Source of the DNA: Sediminibacterium sp. KACHI17
GTDB taxonomy: Bacteria; Bacteroidota; Bacteroidia; Chitinophagales; Chitinophagaceae
NCBI RefSeq assembly: GCF_040362915.1
Contig: NZ_AP029612.1
Location: 1,612,001 to 1,676,000 of the forward strand
Direction: 5' to 3'
DNA length: 64,000 nucleotides
This document shows positions 16,796 to 24,708 of this stretch, in pieces; position 1 is the first letter of the stretch, and every line of letters starts with the position of its first letter. The notes beneath the pieces were generated by a model, which did no database searches, was not told the DNA's origin, and saw nothing but the letters and a program-made list of their open reading frames with translations. The position numbers and the translations under genes are program-made.

Positions 16796-18010
16796 ATGCC
16801 CGATCTGAAAAGAAAAATCATCAATGACCCTGTATATGGTTTTATTACCATTAATCATCCATTGATATTTGATATTATCGCTCACCCTTACTACCAACGC
16901 CTGCGTCGCATCAAACAAATGGCCATGGCGCAGTTGGTATATCCTGGTGCAGTGCATACCAGGCTTCATCATTCACTTGGTGCATATCATTTAATGGGAA
17001 ATGCGGTAAATGAACTGAGAGGGAAAGGCATCGACATTACTTCTGATGAGGAAACCGCTGTAAAAGCGGCCATTCTGTTACATGATGTGGGACACGGCCC
17101 CTTCTCTCATGCATTGGAGCAGGTAGTGGTTCAAGGCGTTCACCATGAACAGCTTTCATTACAGATCATGGAGAAGATGAACAGAGATCTGAATGGACAA
17201 CTATCCTTGGCCATCGCCATTTTCACTGACCAATACCATAAACCATTTCTGCATCAATTGATCAGTGGTCAGTTGGATGTTGACAGGATGGATTATTTAA
17301 GTCGAGACAGCTTTTTTTGTGGTGTCAGTGAAGGAGTCATTGGTTATGACCGTATCCTTAAAATGCTGATGGTGCATGATGGTCAGCTGATGATCGAAGA
17401 AAAAGGTATTTACAGTGTTGAGAAATTTCTGGTAGCAAGAAGACAGATGTACTGGCAGGTATATCTGCATAAAACAGTGCTCGCTGCTGAAAGAATGCTT
17501 GTTAAAATACTTGAGCGTGTTCGTGAGATCTATCAACCTGGCGATGCTGATTTAAAAACACAATCTGCCATTGATTTTTTTCTTGGCGATTTCAACGGAC
17601 TGATGAATGATGACACACTGGACCTCTTCTGTTCATTAGATGATCATGATATCATGCACGCATTAAAAAGATGGGCAAAACATCCGGATACCATTCTTTC
17701 CTTACTCTGCACACGTTTTCTCAACAGACAGTTATACAAATCCAGAATCCAGGCGGAACCATTCGATAAGGAATTTGTAAAAGCAAAAGAAAAAGAAGCG
17801 GCCGAAAAGTTTGGCATTGGACTTGCATCTATCCATTACCTGTGCTTTACGGGTGAGGCAACCAATACATTGTATCAGACCGTGGATGAAAGGATCAATA
17901 TATTATTCAGAGACCAAACTGTAAAAGACATTTCGCAAGTTGATAATGCCCTGATACATCAAAACCTTTCAGCACCGGTTAAAAAAAATTACATTTGTCT
18001 ATTGACATGA
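16796..18010 (+). CDS. HD-domain phosphohydrolase
   Basis: A 404-residue cytoplasmic protein with a complete HD metal-binding site: H in HTRLHHSLGAYH (near residue 58), the HD pair in LLHDVGHGPFSHALE (near 100), and D in SGQLDVDRMDYLSRDS (near 165). It resembles the YwfO/dGTPase-like HD family found next to lpxD in many Bacteroidota, which hydrolyse nucleotides; the true substrate is unknown. It begins a plus-strand run with lpxD, lpxC-fabZ, lpxA and an ABC ATPase. The final codons (TGT CTA TTG ACA TGA) are part of an inverted heptad repeat, so the C-terminus may have been reshaped by it. Confidence 0.87.
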   Translation: MPDLKRKIINDPVYGFITINHPLIFDIIAHPYYQRLRRIKQMAMAQLVYPGAVHTRLHHSLGAYHLMGNAVNELRGKGIDITSDEETAVKAAILLHDVGHGPFSHALEQVVVQGVHHEQLSLQIMEKMNRDLNGQLSLAIAIFTDQYHKPFLHQLISGQLDVDRMDYLSRDSFFCGVSEGVIGYDRILKMLMVHDGQLMIEEKGIYSVEKFLVARRQMYWQVYLHKTVLAAERMLVKILERVREIYQPGDADLKTQSAIDFFLGDFNGLMNDDTLDLFCSLDDHDIMHALKRWAKHPDTILSLLCTRFLNRQLYKSRIQAEPFDKEFVKAKEKEAAEKFGIGLASIHYLCFTGEATNTLYQTVDERINILFRDQTVKDISQVDNALIHQNLSAPVKKNYICLLT

Positions 18011-18039
18011 CCATCGACCATGGACCATGGTCAATAGAC
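17997..18039. repeat. Heptad-repeat array overlapping the HD gene stop
   Basis: GTCTATTGAC (17997-18006) and GTCAATAGAC (18030-18039) are perfect complements enclosing GACCATC/GACCATG units (18009-18029). The array covers the last codons and the TGA (18008-18010) of the HD gene and ends 20 bases before the lpxD start. Confidence 0.75.
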
Positions 18040-18058
18040 TAAATCTAAACTCCACCAT

Positions 18059-19114
18059 ATGCAATTTACCGCCGCACAGATCGCCTTGTTGATCAATGGC
18101 CAACTGGAAGGTGATGCCCAGGTAACCGTTTCTTCTTTTGGTAAAATAGAAGAGGCCGTTGATGGACAAATTTCTTTTTTAGCAAATCCGAAATACGAAG
18201 AATATTTATATCAGACCAAAGCATCGGTGATCATCATCAATCAGCAACTGGTATTAAAAAAACCGGTTACCAATACTTTGATCAGGGTGCCGGATGCTTA
18301 CACTGCATTTGCCACTTTGCTTACCAAGTATCAGCAAATGATGACGATGCAATTACAAGGCATTCAACAGCCCAGTTTTATTCATGAATCAGCAAAACTG
18401 GGAGAAAATATTTTTGTTAGTGCATTTGTTTACCTCGATGAAAATGTTGAGATCGGTTCGAATGTTAAAATATTTCCCGGAGCAGTATTGAGCAAGGATG
18501 TGAAAGTGGGAAATAATACCATCATTCATGCAGGTGTAAAGATCTATCATGGTTGTGTGATCGGAAATAATGTGATCATACATGCAGGCGCCGTAATTGG
18601 AAGTGATGGGTTTGGTTTTGCACCACAAAGCAATGGCTCCTTCCAAAAAGTACCACAGATCGGTAATGTGATCATTGAAGATGAGGTAGAGATCGGTGCC
18701 AATACAACAATCGATCGAGCTACCATGGGATCTACGATTATCAGGAAGGGAGCCAAACTAGACAATCTTGTTCAGATCGCACATAATGTAGAGGTAGGTT
18801 GTAATACAGTGATCGCTGCACAAACAGGCGTAAGTGGAAGCACCAAGATCGGAAAATCGGTAATGATCGGCGGACAAACAGGGATTGCCGGACATATCAC
18901 CATTGCCGATGGCAGTAAGATCAATGGACAAAGCGGTATCACAAAAAGTATTAAAGAGTCCAATCGTACATTGACAGGCACACCTGCTGATGATTTTACC
19001 CGTTTCCTAAGGGCACAAGCACAACTCAGGAATTTGCCTGATCTTGAAAAAAGGGTTAAAGAACTTGAAAAAATGATCGCACAACTGGTATCTGACCGGG
19101 TAAATGCATCATAA
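18059..19114 (+). CDS. lpxD: UDP-3-O-(3-hydroxyacyl)glucosamine N-acyltransferase
   Basis: A 351-residue acyltransferase that adds the second 3-hydroxyacyl chain in lipid A synthesis. The N-terminal uridine-binding domain (about 1-100, including ISFLANPKYEEYLYQTKASV) is followed by a long left-handed beta-helix of hexapeptide repeats (about 110-310). The catalytic histidine region is in NLVQIAHNVEVG, and a C-terminal helix follows (LRNLPDLEKRVKELEKMI). Length and domain order are normal for LpxD. It is followed by lpxC-fabZ after 119 bases containing a promoter-like box. Confidence 0.95.
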   Translation: MQFTAAQIALLINGQLEGDAQVTVSSFGKIEEAVDGQISFLANPKYEEYLYQTKASVIIINQQLVLKKPVTNTLIRVPDAYTAFATLLTKYQQMMTMQLQGIQQPSFIHESAKLGENIFVSAFVYLDENVEIGSNVKIFPGAVLSKDVKVGNNTIIHAGVKIYHGCVIGNNVIIHAGAVIGSDGFGFAPQSNGSFQKVPQIGNVIIEDEVEIGANTTIDRATMGSTIIRKGAKLDNLVQIAHNVEVGCNTVIAAQTGVSGSTKIGKSVMIGGQTGIAGHITIADGSKINGQSGITKSIKESNRTLTGTPADDFTRFLRAQAQLRNLPDLEKRVKELEKMIAQLVSDRVNAS

Positions 19115-19140
19115 TAACCCATTAAACCACCCTGAAATCT

Positions 19141-19148
19141 TATTTTTG
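19141..19148 (+). promoter_or_regulatory. Putative -7 box (TATTTTTG) before lpxC-fabZ
   Basis: An exact TAnnTTTG match 27 bases after the lpxD stop and 85 bases before the lpxC-fabZ ATG. It would give an internal promoter for the second half of the cluster. No -33 element is evident. Confidence 0.42.
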
Positions 19149-19233
19149 CACTATATTTCTAAGCAGGGAATCACTGAGACAGTGATTCAAACAGATATCT
19201 ACTAAGATCATCTGACCGGAAAAACAGTATAGC

Positions 19234-20640
19234 ATGGACAATCATTTCAACCCAGACAAACAACATACCCTCAACAGTGCCGTGAGTATTAGCGGTACAG
19301 GTTTACATACCGGAGTACTGGTAGATATGACCTTAAAGCCCGCCAACCCGGGTTTTGGTATCCAGTTTCAACGTATTGATCTTCCTTCTCAGCCTGTCAT
19401 TAAAGCTGACTGTGATTTGGTGACCGATACCAGTAGAGGTACTACCCTGCAGGTTGGTGATGCCAAAGTAAGCACGGTAGAGCATGTATTGGCTGCATTG
19501 GTGGGTATGGGTGTAGATAATGTTTTGATTGAATTGAATGGACCTGAGATTCCCATCATGGATGGAAGTTCTGCCCCCTTTATTGAATTGATCGCCGCAA
19601 CAGGCGTGGTTGAACAAGAAGCTGCAAAAGCATGGTATAGCCTCGATGAGAATATTTACCATTATGATGATGCCAAACGAGTAGAAATGGTAGCATTACC
19701 ATCACTCGATTATCAGATCACAACATTGATCGATTTTAATAGTCCTGTTTTAGGTACCCAACATGCCGGCTTAAAAACCATCAAAGATTTTAGAACTGAG
19801 ATTGCACCCTGCAGAACTTTCTGCTTCCTGCATGAACTTGAAATGTTATTGGATCATGATCTCATCAAAGGTGGCGATATCAATAATGCCATCGTAGTCG
19901 TAGACAAACCGGTGACAGATGAGGAGATGGAAAGACTTGCAAAAGTTTTTAAACGTGATAAGATCGAAGTAAAAAGTGAAGGCTATCTCAACAACCTAGA
20001 ATTACGATTCCCGAATGAGCCTGCACGACATAAGCTATTGGATGTAGTAGGTGATCTGGCCTTGATCGGCTATCCTATCAAAGCAAGAATCATTGCGAAT
20101 CGTCCCGGACATAGCAGCAACGTAGAATTCGCAAAGAAGATCAAACAATATATCAAGAAGAATAAGCATGTTAAGGATGTTCCTGTTTATGATCCTACCA
20201 TGCCTCCAATATTTCCGCTTGAAAAAATCGAAAAAACATTACCACATCGTCACCCCTTCTTATTGGTGGATAAGATCATTGAACTAACCGATACCTATAT
20301 TGTGGGTGTGAAAAATGTCACTTTCAATGAATGGTTCTTTCCGGGTCATTTTCCGGGAAACCCTGTAATGCCGGGTGTACTTCAGATCGAAGCATTGGCG
20401 CAAACAGGTGGTATCCTGTGTATCAATTCAATGCCGGAAGGACAATATGATACTTACTTCTTAAAAATTGATAACTGTAAATTCAAACAAATGGTTCGTC
20501 CGGGAGACACCATGTTATTGAAAATGGAATTTACAGGACCGATCCGCAGAGGCATTTGTGAAATGAGAGGTACTGTGTATGTTGGTGGTAAAGTTGCCAC
20601 TGAAGCCGACCTCGTTGCTCAAATTGTAAAAAGATCTTAA
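19234..20640 (+). CDS. lpxC-fabZ: Bifunctional LpxC deacetylase / FabZ dehydratase fusion
   Basis: A 468-residue fusion. Residues 1-~300 are UDP-3-O-acyl-N-acetylglucosamine deacetylase, the committed lipid A step; zinc ligands lie in VEHVLAAL and in HKLLDVVGD, and the catalytic histidine in RPGHSSNVEFA. Residues ~318-468 are the hotdog-fold 3-hydroxyacyl-ACP dehydratase FabZ, with LPHRHPFLLVDKI, the catalytic-His loop GHFPGNPVMPG and the EALAQTGG helix. Both active sites look intact. The fusion is a known arrangement in Bacteroidota. It links lipid A and fatty-acid synthesis, which compete for the same 3-hydroxyacyl-ACP. It is followed by lpxA. Confidence 0.95.
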   Translation: MDNHFNPDKQHTLNSAVSISGTGLHTGVLVDMTLKPANPGFGIQFQRIDLPSQPVIKADCDLVTDTSRGTTLQVGDAKVSTVEHVLAALVGMGVDNVLIELNGPEIPIMDGSSAPFIELIAATGVVEQEAAKAWYSLDENIYHYDDAKRVEMVALPSLDYQITTLIDFNSPVLGTQHAGLKTIKDFRTEIAPCRTFCFLHELEMLLDHDLIKGGDINNAIVVVDKPVTDEEMERLAKVFKRDKIEVKSEGYLNNLELRFPNEPARHKLLDVVGDLALIGYPIKARIIANRPGHSSNVEFAKKIKQYIKKNKHVKDVPVYDPTMPPIFPLEKIEKTLPHRHPFLLVDKIIELTDTYIVGVKNVTFNEWFFPGHFPGNPVMPGVLQIEALAQTGGILCINSMPEGQYDTYFLKIDNCKFKQMVRPGDTMLLKMEFTGPIRRGICEMRGTVYVGGKVATEADLVAQIVKRS

Positions 20641-20683
20641 ACTCCTTACAACACCTTATTATCTACAACAGAACCTGCAAATA

Positions 20684-21481
20684 ATGACACATCCATATAC
20701 ATATATAGATCCCAATGCAAGACTTGCACCCAATGTTAAAATTGATCCCTTCACTGTAATCCATGGTGATGTTCAAATTGGAGAAGGCACTTGGATCGGC
20801 AGTAATGTTACCATTATGGATGGTACCCGTATCGGAAAAAATTGTCGTGTATTTCCGGGTGCTGTATTGGGTGCCATACCTCAGGATCTGAAGTTTGCGG
20901 GTGAAAGAACAACAGTTGAAATTGGAGACAATACTACTATACGTGAATTTGTTACCATCAATCGGGGAACTACAGACAGATGGAAAACAAAAGTGGGAGA
21001 CAATTGTCTCATCATGGCTTATAGTCATATTGCACACGACTGTTTGATCGGCGACAATTGCATTCTCAGTAATAGTGTGCAACTAGCAGGTCACGTAGTC
21101 ATGGGCGACTGGGCCTGGATCGCTGGTGTGAGTGCGGTTCACCAATTTGTAACCATTGGACAACATGCATATATTGCCGGAGGTAGCTTGGTTAGCAAAG
21201 ACGTACCTCCTTATATCAAAGCTGTAAGAAACCCATTGAGTTATGGTGGTGTGAATAGTGTTGGATTAAAAAGAAGAGGGTTTGAATTAGAGAAAATCAA
21301 TCACATCCTAGACATTTACAGGATCATTTTCAATAAAGGCATGAATACTTCACAAGCACTGGAATTCATAGAAGAAGAACTGACTGCCAGTGATGAAAGA
21401 GATGAGATCGTTACCTTTATTCGTGAAAGTGGTCGCGGTATCATCAAACGTTTTGTAAAAGGTGGTGGTGACGAAGATTAA
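20684..21481 (+). CDS. lpxA: UDP-N-acetylglucosamine O-acyltransferase
   Basis: A 265-residue left-handed beta-helix acyltransferase carrying out the first step of lipid A synthesis. Hexapeptide repeats run from about residue 5 to 190. The catalytic histidine lies in MAYSHIAHDCLIGDNC, and the C-terminal helical domain (about 195-265, GLKRRGFELEKI) is typical. It lies 43 bases after lpxC-fabZ and 42 bases before an ABC ATPase gene. This order completes a lipid A block with lpxD and lpxC-fabZ; lpxB is not in the window. Confidence 0.95.
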   Translation: MTHPYTYIDPNARLAPNVKIDPFTVIHGDVQIGEGTWIGSNVTIMDGTRIGKNCRVFPGAVLGAIPQDLKFAGERTTVEIGDNTTIREFVTINRGTTDRWKTKVGDNCLIMAYSHIAHDCLIGDNCILSNSVQLAGHVVMGDWAWIAGVSAVHQFVTIGQHAYIAGGSLVSKDVPPYIKAVRNPLSYGGVNSVGLKRRGFELEKINHILDIYRIIFNKGMNTSQALEFIEEELTASDERDEIVTFIRESGRGIIKRFVKGGGDED

Positions 21482-21523
21482 TACACCACACTTCATCTTC
21501 TATTCATTAATCATTTAGGATAC

Positions 21524-22141
21524 ATGCTAATCGAACTCTCGGATGCTGGAAAAAAATTCAACCGGGAATGGATATTTCGTACCATCAATTACCGTTTTGA
21601 ATCCGGTAAGAAATATGCACTGACAGGCCCGAATGGTAGCGGTAAAAGCACCTTATTACAAGTATTGGCCGGAAGCATGACCCTCAGTCAAGGTGATATC
21701 AAATGGGTGATGAATCAACAAAACCTTGATCCAGACCATGTTTTCAAACATCTTTCAATTGCAGCCCCTTATCTCGAACTGATTGAGGAAATGACAGCAG
21801 TTGAATTCTTAGATTTCCATCGTTCTTTCAAACCCTTACTGAACAATATTTCAATTACGGATATACTGGAGACGATCGGATTGGAAAAAGCCGCTCATAA
21901 ACAAATTCGTTACTTCAGTAGTGGCATGAAACAAAGAATAAAATTGGCACAAGCAATTTTCAGCGACTGCTCTTTGTTACTATTAGATGAACCTTGTACC
22001 AACCTAGATGAGCATGGATATGCTTTATACCATCATCTGATCGATACCTATGCCAAAGAAAAAACCATTATCGTCAGCAGTAATGATGTAAATGAGTACG
22101 GATTCTGTACGAATAAGATCTACGTACCCGATCATAAATAA
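21524..22141 (+). CDS. ABC transporter ATP-binding protein
   Basis: A 205-residue single nucleotide-binding domain. It shows Walker A GPNGSGKSTLLQ, signature YFSSGMKQRIKLAQA (a variant of LSGGQ), Walker B LLLLDEP and the D-loop CTNLDEHG. It has no membrane segment and no permease gene lies next to it, so the partner must be encoded elsewhere. Its place directly after lpxA suggests an envelope-related role, such as lipid or polysaccharide export, but this is context only. The ATP site looks complete. It ends six bases from a convergent kinase gene. Confidence 0.85.
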   Translation: MLIELSDAGKKFNREWIFRTINYRFESGKKYALTGPNGSGKSTLLQVLAGSMTLSQGDIKWVMNQQNLDPDHVFKHLSIAAPYLELIEEMTAVEFLDFHRSFKPLLNNISITDILETIGLEKAAHKQIRYFSSGMKQRIKLAQAIFSDCSLLLLDEPCTNLDEHGYALYHHLIDTYAKEKTIIVSSNDVNEYGFCTNKIYVPDHK

Positions 22142-22147
22142 GAAGCG

Positions 22148-23257
22148 TTATTTCATCCATTGAAAGAAGAAAGTACTGCCCTCCCCTTTTTTAGAGTCTA
22201 CCCAAATTTTCCCTCCTTGCTCTTCGACTATAATTTTCAGCAGGTTCAGTCCAATACCGGTACTGCTATCACGAGTAGATGTATTATCGGTGATCTCAAA
22301 TAAGCGGAATATACGAGAACGATCTTCTTCTGCTATACCGGGACCATTGTCTTTTACAAAAAATTCATAGTGCGTATCTCTATCTGTGTACCCGATCTCT
22401 ATCAGTCCCTTAGCCTTATCATTGTATTTGATAGCATTGCTTATTAAATTTTGAAACACCTGCTCCAATTTCACCCTTCTTGTCCGGAACTCTGGCAGTG
22501 TTTGAAGAATCTGTATTTGGATATGTTTCGGAGGAAACAAAAGAGCAGCTAATTCTTCTACCATCAAATGCGTATTCACATCTTCTACTGTTTGTTGCGA
22601 CAAACTGGTGGTTGAATACTCCAATAAAGCCATGATCATTTCGGATAGTCTTCCTGAAGCCTGATACACCATGTCTACATGTTCACTGATCTCTGCATTT
22701 GATTTAATGTATGTATCATTTTTAATGAGTTCGAGCATCATGATAACAGATGACAAAGGAGATTTCAGATCATGTGATACGATATACACAAACTTCTCTA
22801 ACTGCTTATTGATTCTATCTAATTCTGTAAGAGCCGTTTTAAGTCTATACTGATTGAAATACAACTGTTCGAATACATTCACTTTTGCACGAACTACATT
22901 AATATCAAGTGGTTTCTGCAGATAATCGACTGCACCTTCTGCAAAACCTTTTAAAACATATTGCTCTTCACGGCTTAATGCAGTAACAAAAATGATAGAA
23001 ATATCTTTGGTACGGGGATTTGATTTTAAGATTCTTGCTACTTCAAAACCATCCATTTCCGGCATTTGTACATCCAGCATGATCAATCCGATATGATCAT
23101 GTTTCAATACTTGTTTCAAAGCCTCATTCCCGGAATTAGCTTTTAGAAATTGACGACCGGGCTTTACCAATATCTCTTCCAATGATAACAGATTTTCAGG
23201 TCTGTCATCTACTAATAGTATCGTGAAATCATGTTGTTGTATAGGAGGGATATTCAT
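22148..23257 (-). CDS. Response regulator-histidine kinase (receiver followed by kinase core)
   Basis: A 369-residue cytoplasmic protein. An N-terminal receiver domain (about 10-130) has the phosphoacceptor Asp62 (IMLDVQMPEMDG). It is followed by a HisKA domain whose phosphorylated histidine lies in YIVSHDLKSPL, and an HATPase domain with NLISNAIKYN, DNGPGI and GIGLNLLKII. There is no membrane segment, so input should arrive through the receiver, perhaps from the large hybrid kinase in the same block. The ATG at 23257 is preferred; a TTG at 23269 also opens the frame. The start lies 17 bases from the CheB stop. Confidence 0.88.
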   Translation of the reverse strand: MNIPPIQQHDFTILLVDDRPENLLSLEEILVKPGRQFLKANSGNEALKQVLKHDHIGLIMLDVQMPEMDGFEVARILKSNPRTKDISIIFVTALSREEQYVLKGFAEGAVDYLQKPLDINVVRAKVNVFEQLYFNQYRLKTALTELDRINKQLEKFVYIVSHDLKSPLSSVIMMLELIKNDTYIKSNAEISEHVDMVYQASGRLSEMIMALLEYSTTSLSQQTVEDVNTHLMVEELAALLFPPKHIQIQILQTLPEFRTRRVKLEQVFQNLISNAIKYNDKAKGLIEIGYTDRDTHYEFFVKDNGPGIAEEDRSRIFRLFEITDNTSTRDSSTGIGLNLLKIIVEEQGGKIWVDSKKGEGSTFFFQWMK

Positions 23258-23274
23258 GTGCTGTAGCAATTTAA

Positions 23275-23847
23275 TTATAATTCCTGTAAGAATGCCACCA
23301 TCTCCGCTTCATTCATGATACGAATATTTTTTCCCAAAGCGATAGCAGACGAAGGCATAGTTGGATACTGTGCTGAATTGGGATCCTGTACTATACAGTC
23401 GGCTCCAATATCTGATAAATATGATATGCCATAAGAACCATCAGCATTTGCTCCACTTAATAAAATGGCCAATACACGATTGCCATATGCTCGTCCGGCA
23501 CTCTCAAAACTTACATCAATAGATGGCCTACTATAATGAACAGGATCGGAGTAATCCAAACTGAAGCTGTCATCTTCCTCAAAAAGTAAATGATAATTCT
23601 GTGGAGCAAGATATACCCTTCCTTTTGCGATAAGCTGCTTATCCTCCGGCTCTGTAACTTTGATTGAACCTACTTCACGGGTTAATAACTTATCAAGTTG
23701 ACTAACAACATTGCGCATTCGATGAATGATCAATACTACGGGGATATGTTTATTATTGGACAAGGCTTTGAGCAGAGAGATACAAACAGGAATACTTCCT
23801 GCAGAGCCACCCATCACAATGATATCATATTTCGGTATTGACTCCAT
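23275..23847 (-). CDS. cheB: CheB-type methylesterase domain protein without a receiver
   Basis: A 190-residue stand-alone CheB catalytic domain. The serine nucleophile is in MGGSAGS (Ser15), the histidine in IIHRM, and the aspartate in LLSGANADGSYG. The N-terminal receiver of classical CheB is missing, so it is not switched by CheA phosphorylation in the usual way. Classical CheB removes methyl groups from glutamates of chemoreceptors; none is encoded here. Its stop and start abut neighbouring genes: the CheR gene ends at the base next to its start. Such CheB/CheR pairs with hybrid kinases occur in non-flagellated Bacteroidota, where the target is not established. Confidence 0.88.
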   Translation of the reverse strand: MESIPKYDIIVMGGSAGSIPVCISLLKALSNNKHIPVVLIIHRMRNVVSQLDKLLTREVGSIKVTEPEDKQLIAKGRVYLAPQNYHLLFEEDDSFSLDYSDPVHYSRPSIDVSFESAGRAYGNRVLAILLSGANADGSYGISYLSDIGADCIVQDPNSAQYPTMPSSAIALGKNIRIMNEAEMVAFLQEL

Positions 23848-24693
23848 TTAGCTTTTTTTTCTGAAAATCTTCGCGCCACCATCAACAACTGAATACTTGG
23901 ATCTATATTCGGAAAACAACAAGCTCTCTTTCATACCCAAGCCAATAAATCCCAATGATGATAAACTCTCATGAAACAATTTCAACACCTTATTCTGTAA
24001 TTGTTTATTGAAATAGATCATTACATTTCGACAAAGGATCAGTTGAAACTCATTGAATGACCGGTCAGTTACCAGATTATGCTGAAGAAACACCACCCGA
24101 TCTCTGACTTCCTTATGAATCAATACATGATCATACAAAGCGGTATAATAATCCGAAAAATCACCTGCGCATCCCGACTGGTGATAGTTCAGTGTGTACT
24201 CCCGCATATGCGCCATAGGCAACACACCCGTTCTCGCTTTTTCAAGATAAGAAGCATTGATATCCGTTGCATAAATACGCGTTCGATGTAACAGACCGGC
24301 TTCATGCAGCAAAATACACAATGAAAAAACTTCTTCACCTGTTGAGCATCCGGCATGCCAGATATTGATCTGCGGATAGGTAGCAAGTACAGGTAACACT
24401 TTTTCACGAATCGATTTATAAAAGCCCGGATCCCTGAACATTTCTGTTACGTTGACCGTGATGGTTTCCAGAAATGAATGGAATAAGGATGTGTCTCCTG
24501 CTAAAAGCTGTATCAGTTGCTGCCCTTCACTTACTTCATGTGCATCCATGAATTTATAAATACGGCGTAATAAAGAGGCTTTTGAATAGCCTGAAAAATC
24601 ATAGCCATATACATGATGTAACAAATGAAGCAATTGCTCAAAAGACTGAGAACTGAGTTCCGGTTTAGGATTTAGTCCGATCACATTATTCAT
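23848..24693 (-). CDS. cheR: CheR-type protein-glutamate O-methyltransferase
   Basis: A 281-residue methyltransferase. The N-terminal CheR helical domain (about 15-70, with YGYDFSGYSKASLLRRI) is followed by the SAM-binding domain with NIWHAGCSTGEEVFSL and the conserved LILCRNVMIYFNKQLQ. It methylates glutamates on signalling proteins in chemotaxis-like pathways. Here the only nearby candidate target is the coiled coil of the adjacent hybrid kinase. I took the ATG at 24693; a GTG two codons upstream is possible. Its stop abuts the CheB start, and the kinase gene ends 15 bases upstream of its start. Confidence 0.9.
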   Translation of the reverse strand: MNNVIGLNPKPELSSQSFEQLLHLLHHVYGYDFSGYSKASLLRRIYKFMDAHEVSEGQQLIQLLAGDTSLFHSFLETITVNVTEMFRDPGFYKSIREKVLPVLATYPQINIWHAGCSTGEEVFSLCILLHEAGLLHRTRIYATDINASYLEKARTGVLPMAHMREYTLNYHQSGCAGDFSDYYTALYDHVLIHKEVRDRVVFLQHNLVTDRSFNEFQLILCRNVMIYFNKQLQNKVLKLFHESLSSLGFIGLGMKESLLFSEYRSKYSVVDGGAKIFRKKS

Positions 24694-24708
24694 AAACACA
24701 TTAGATCA

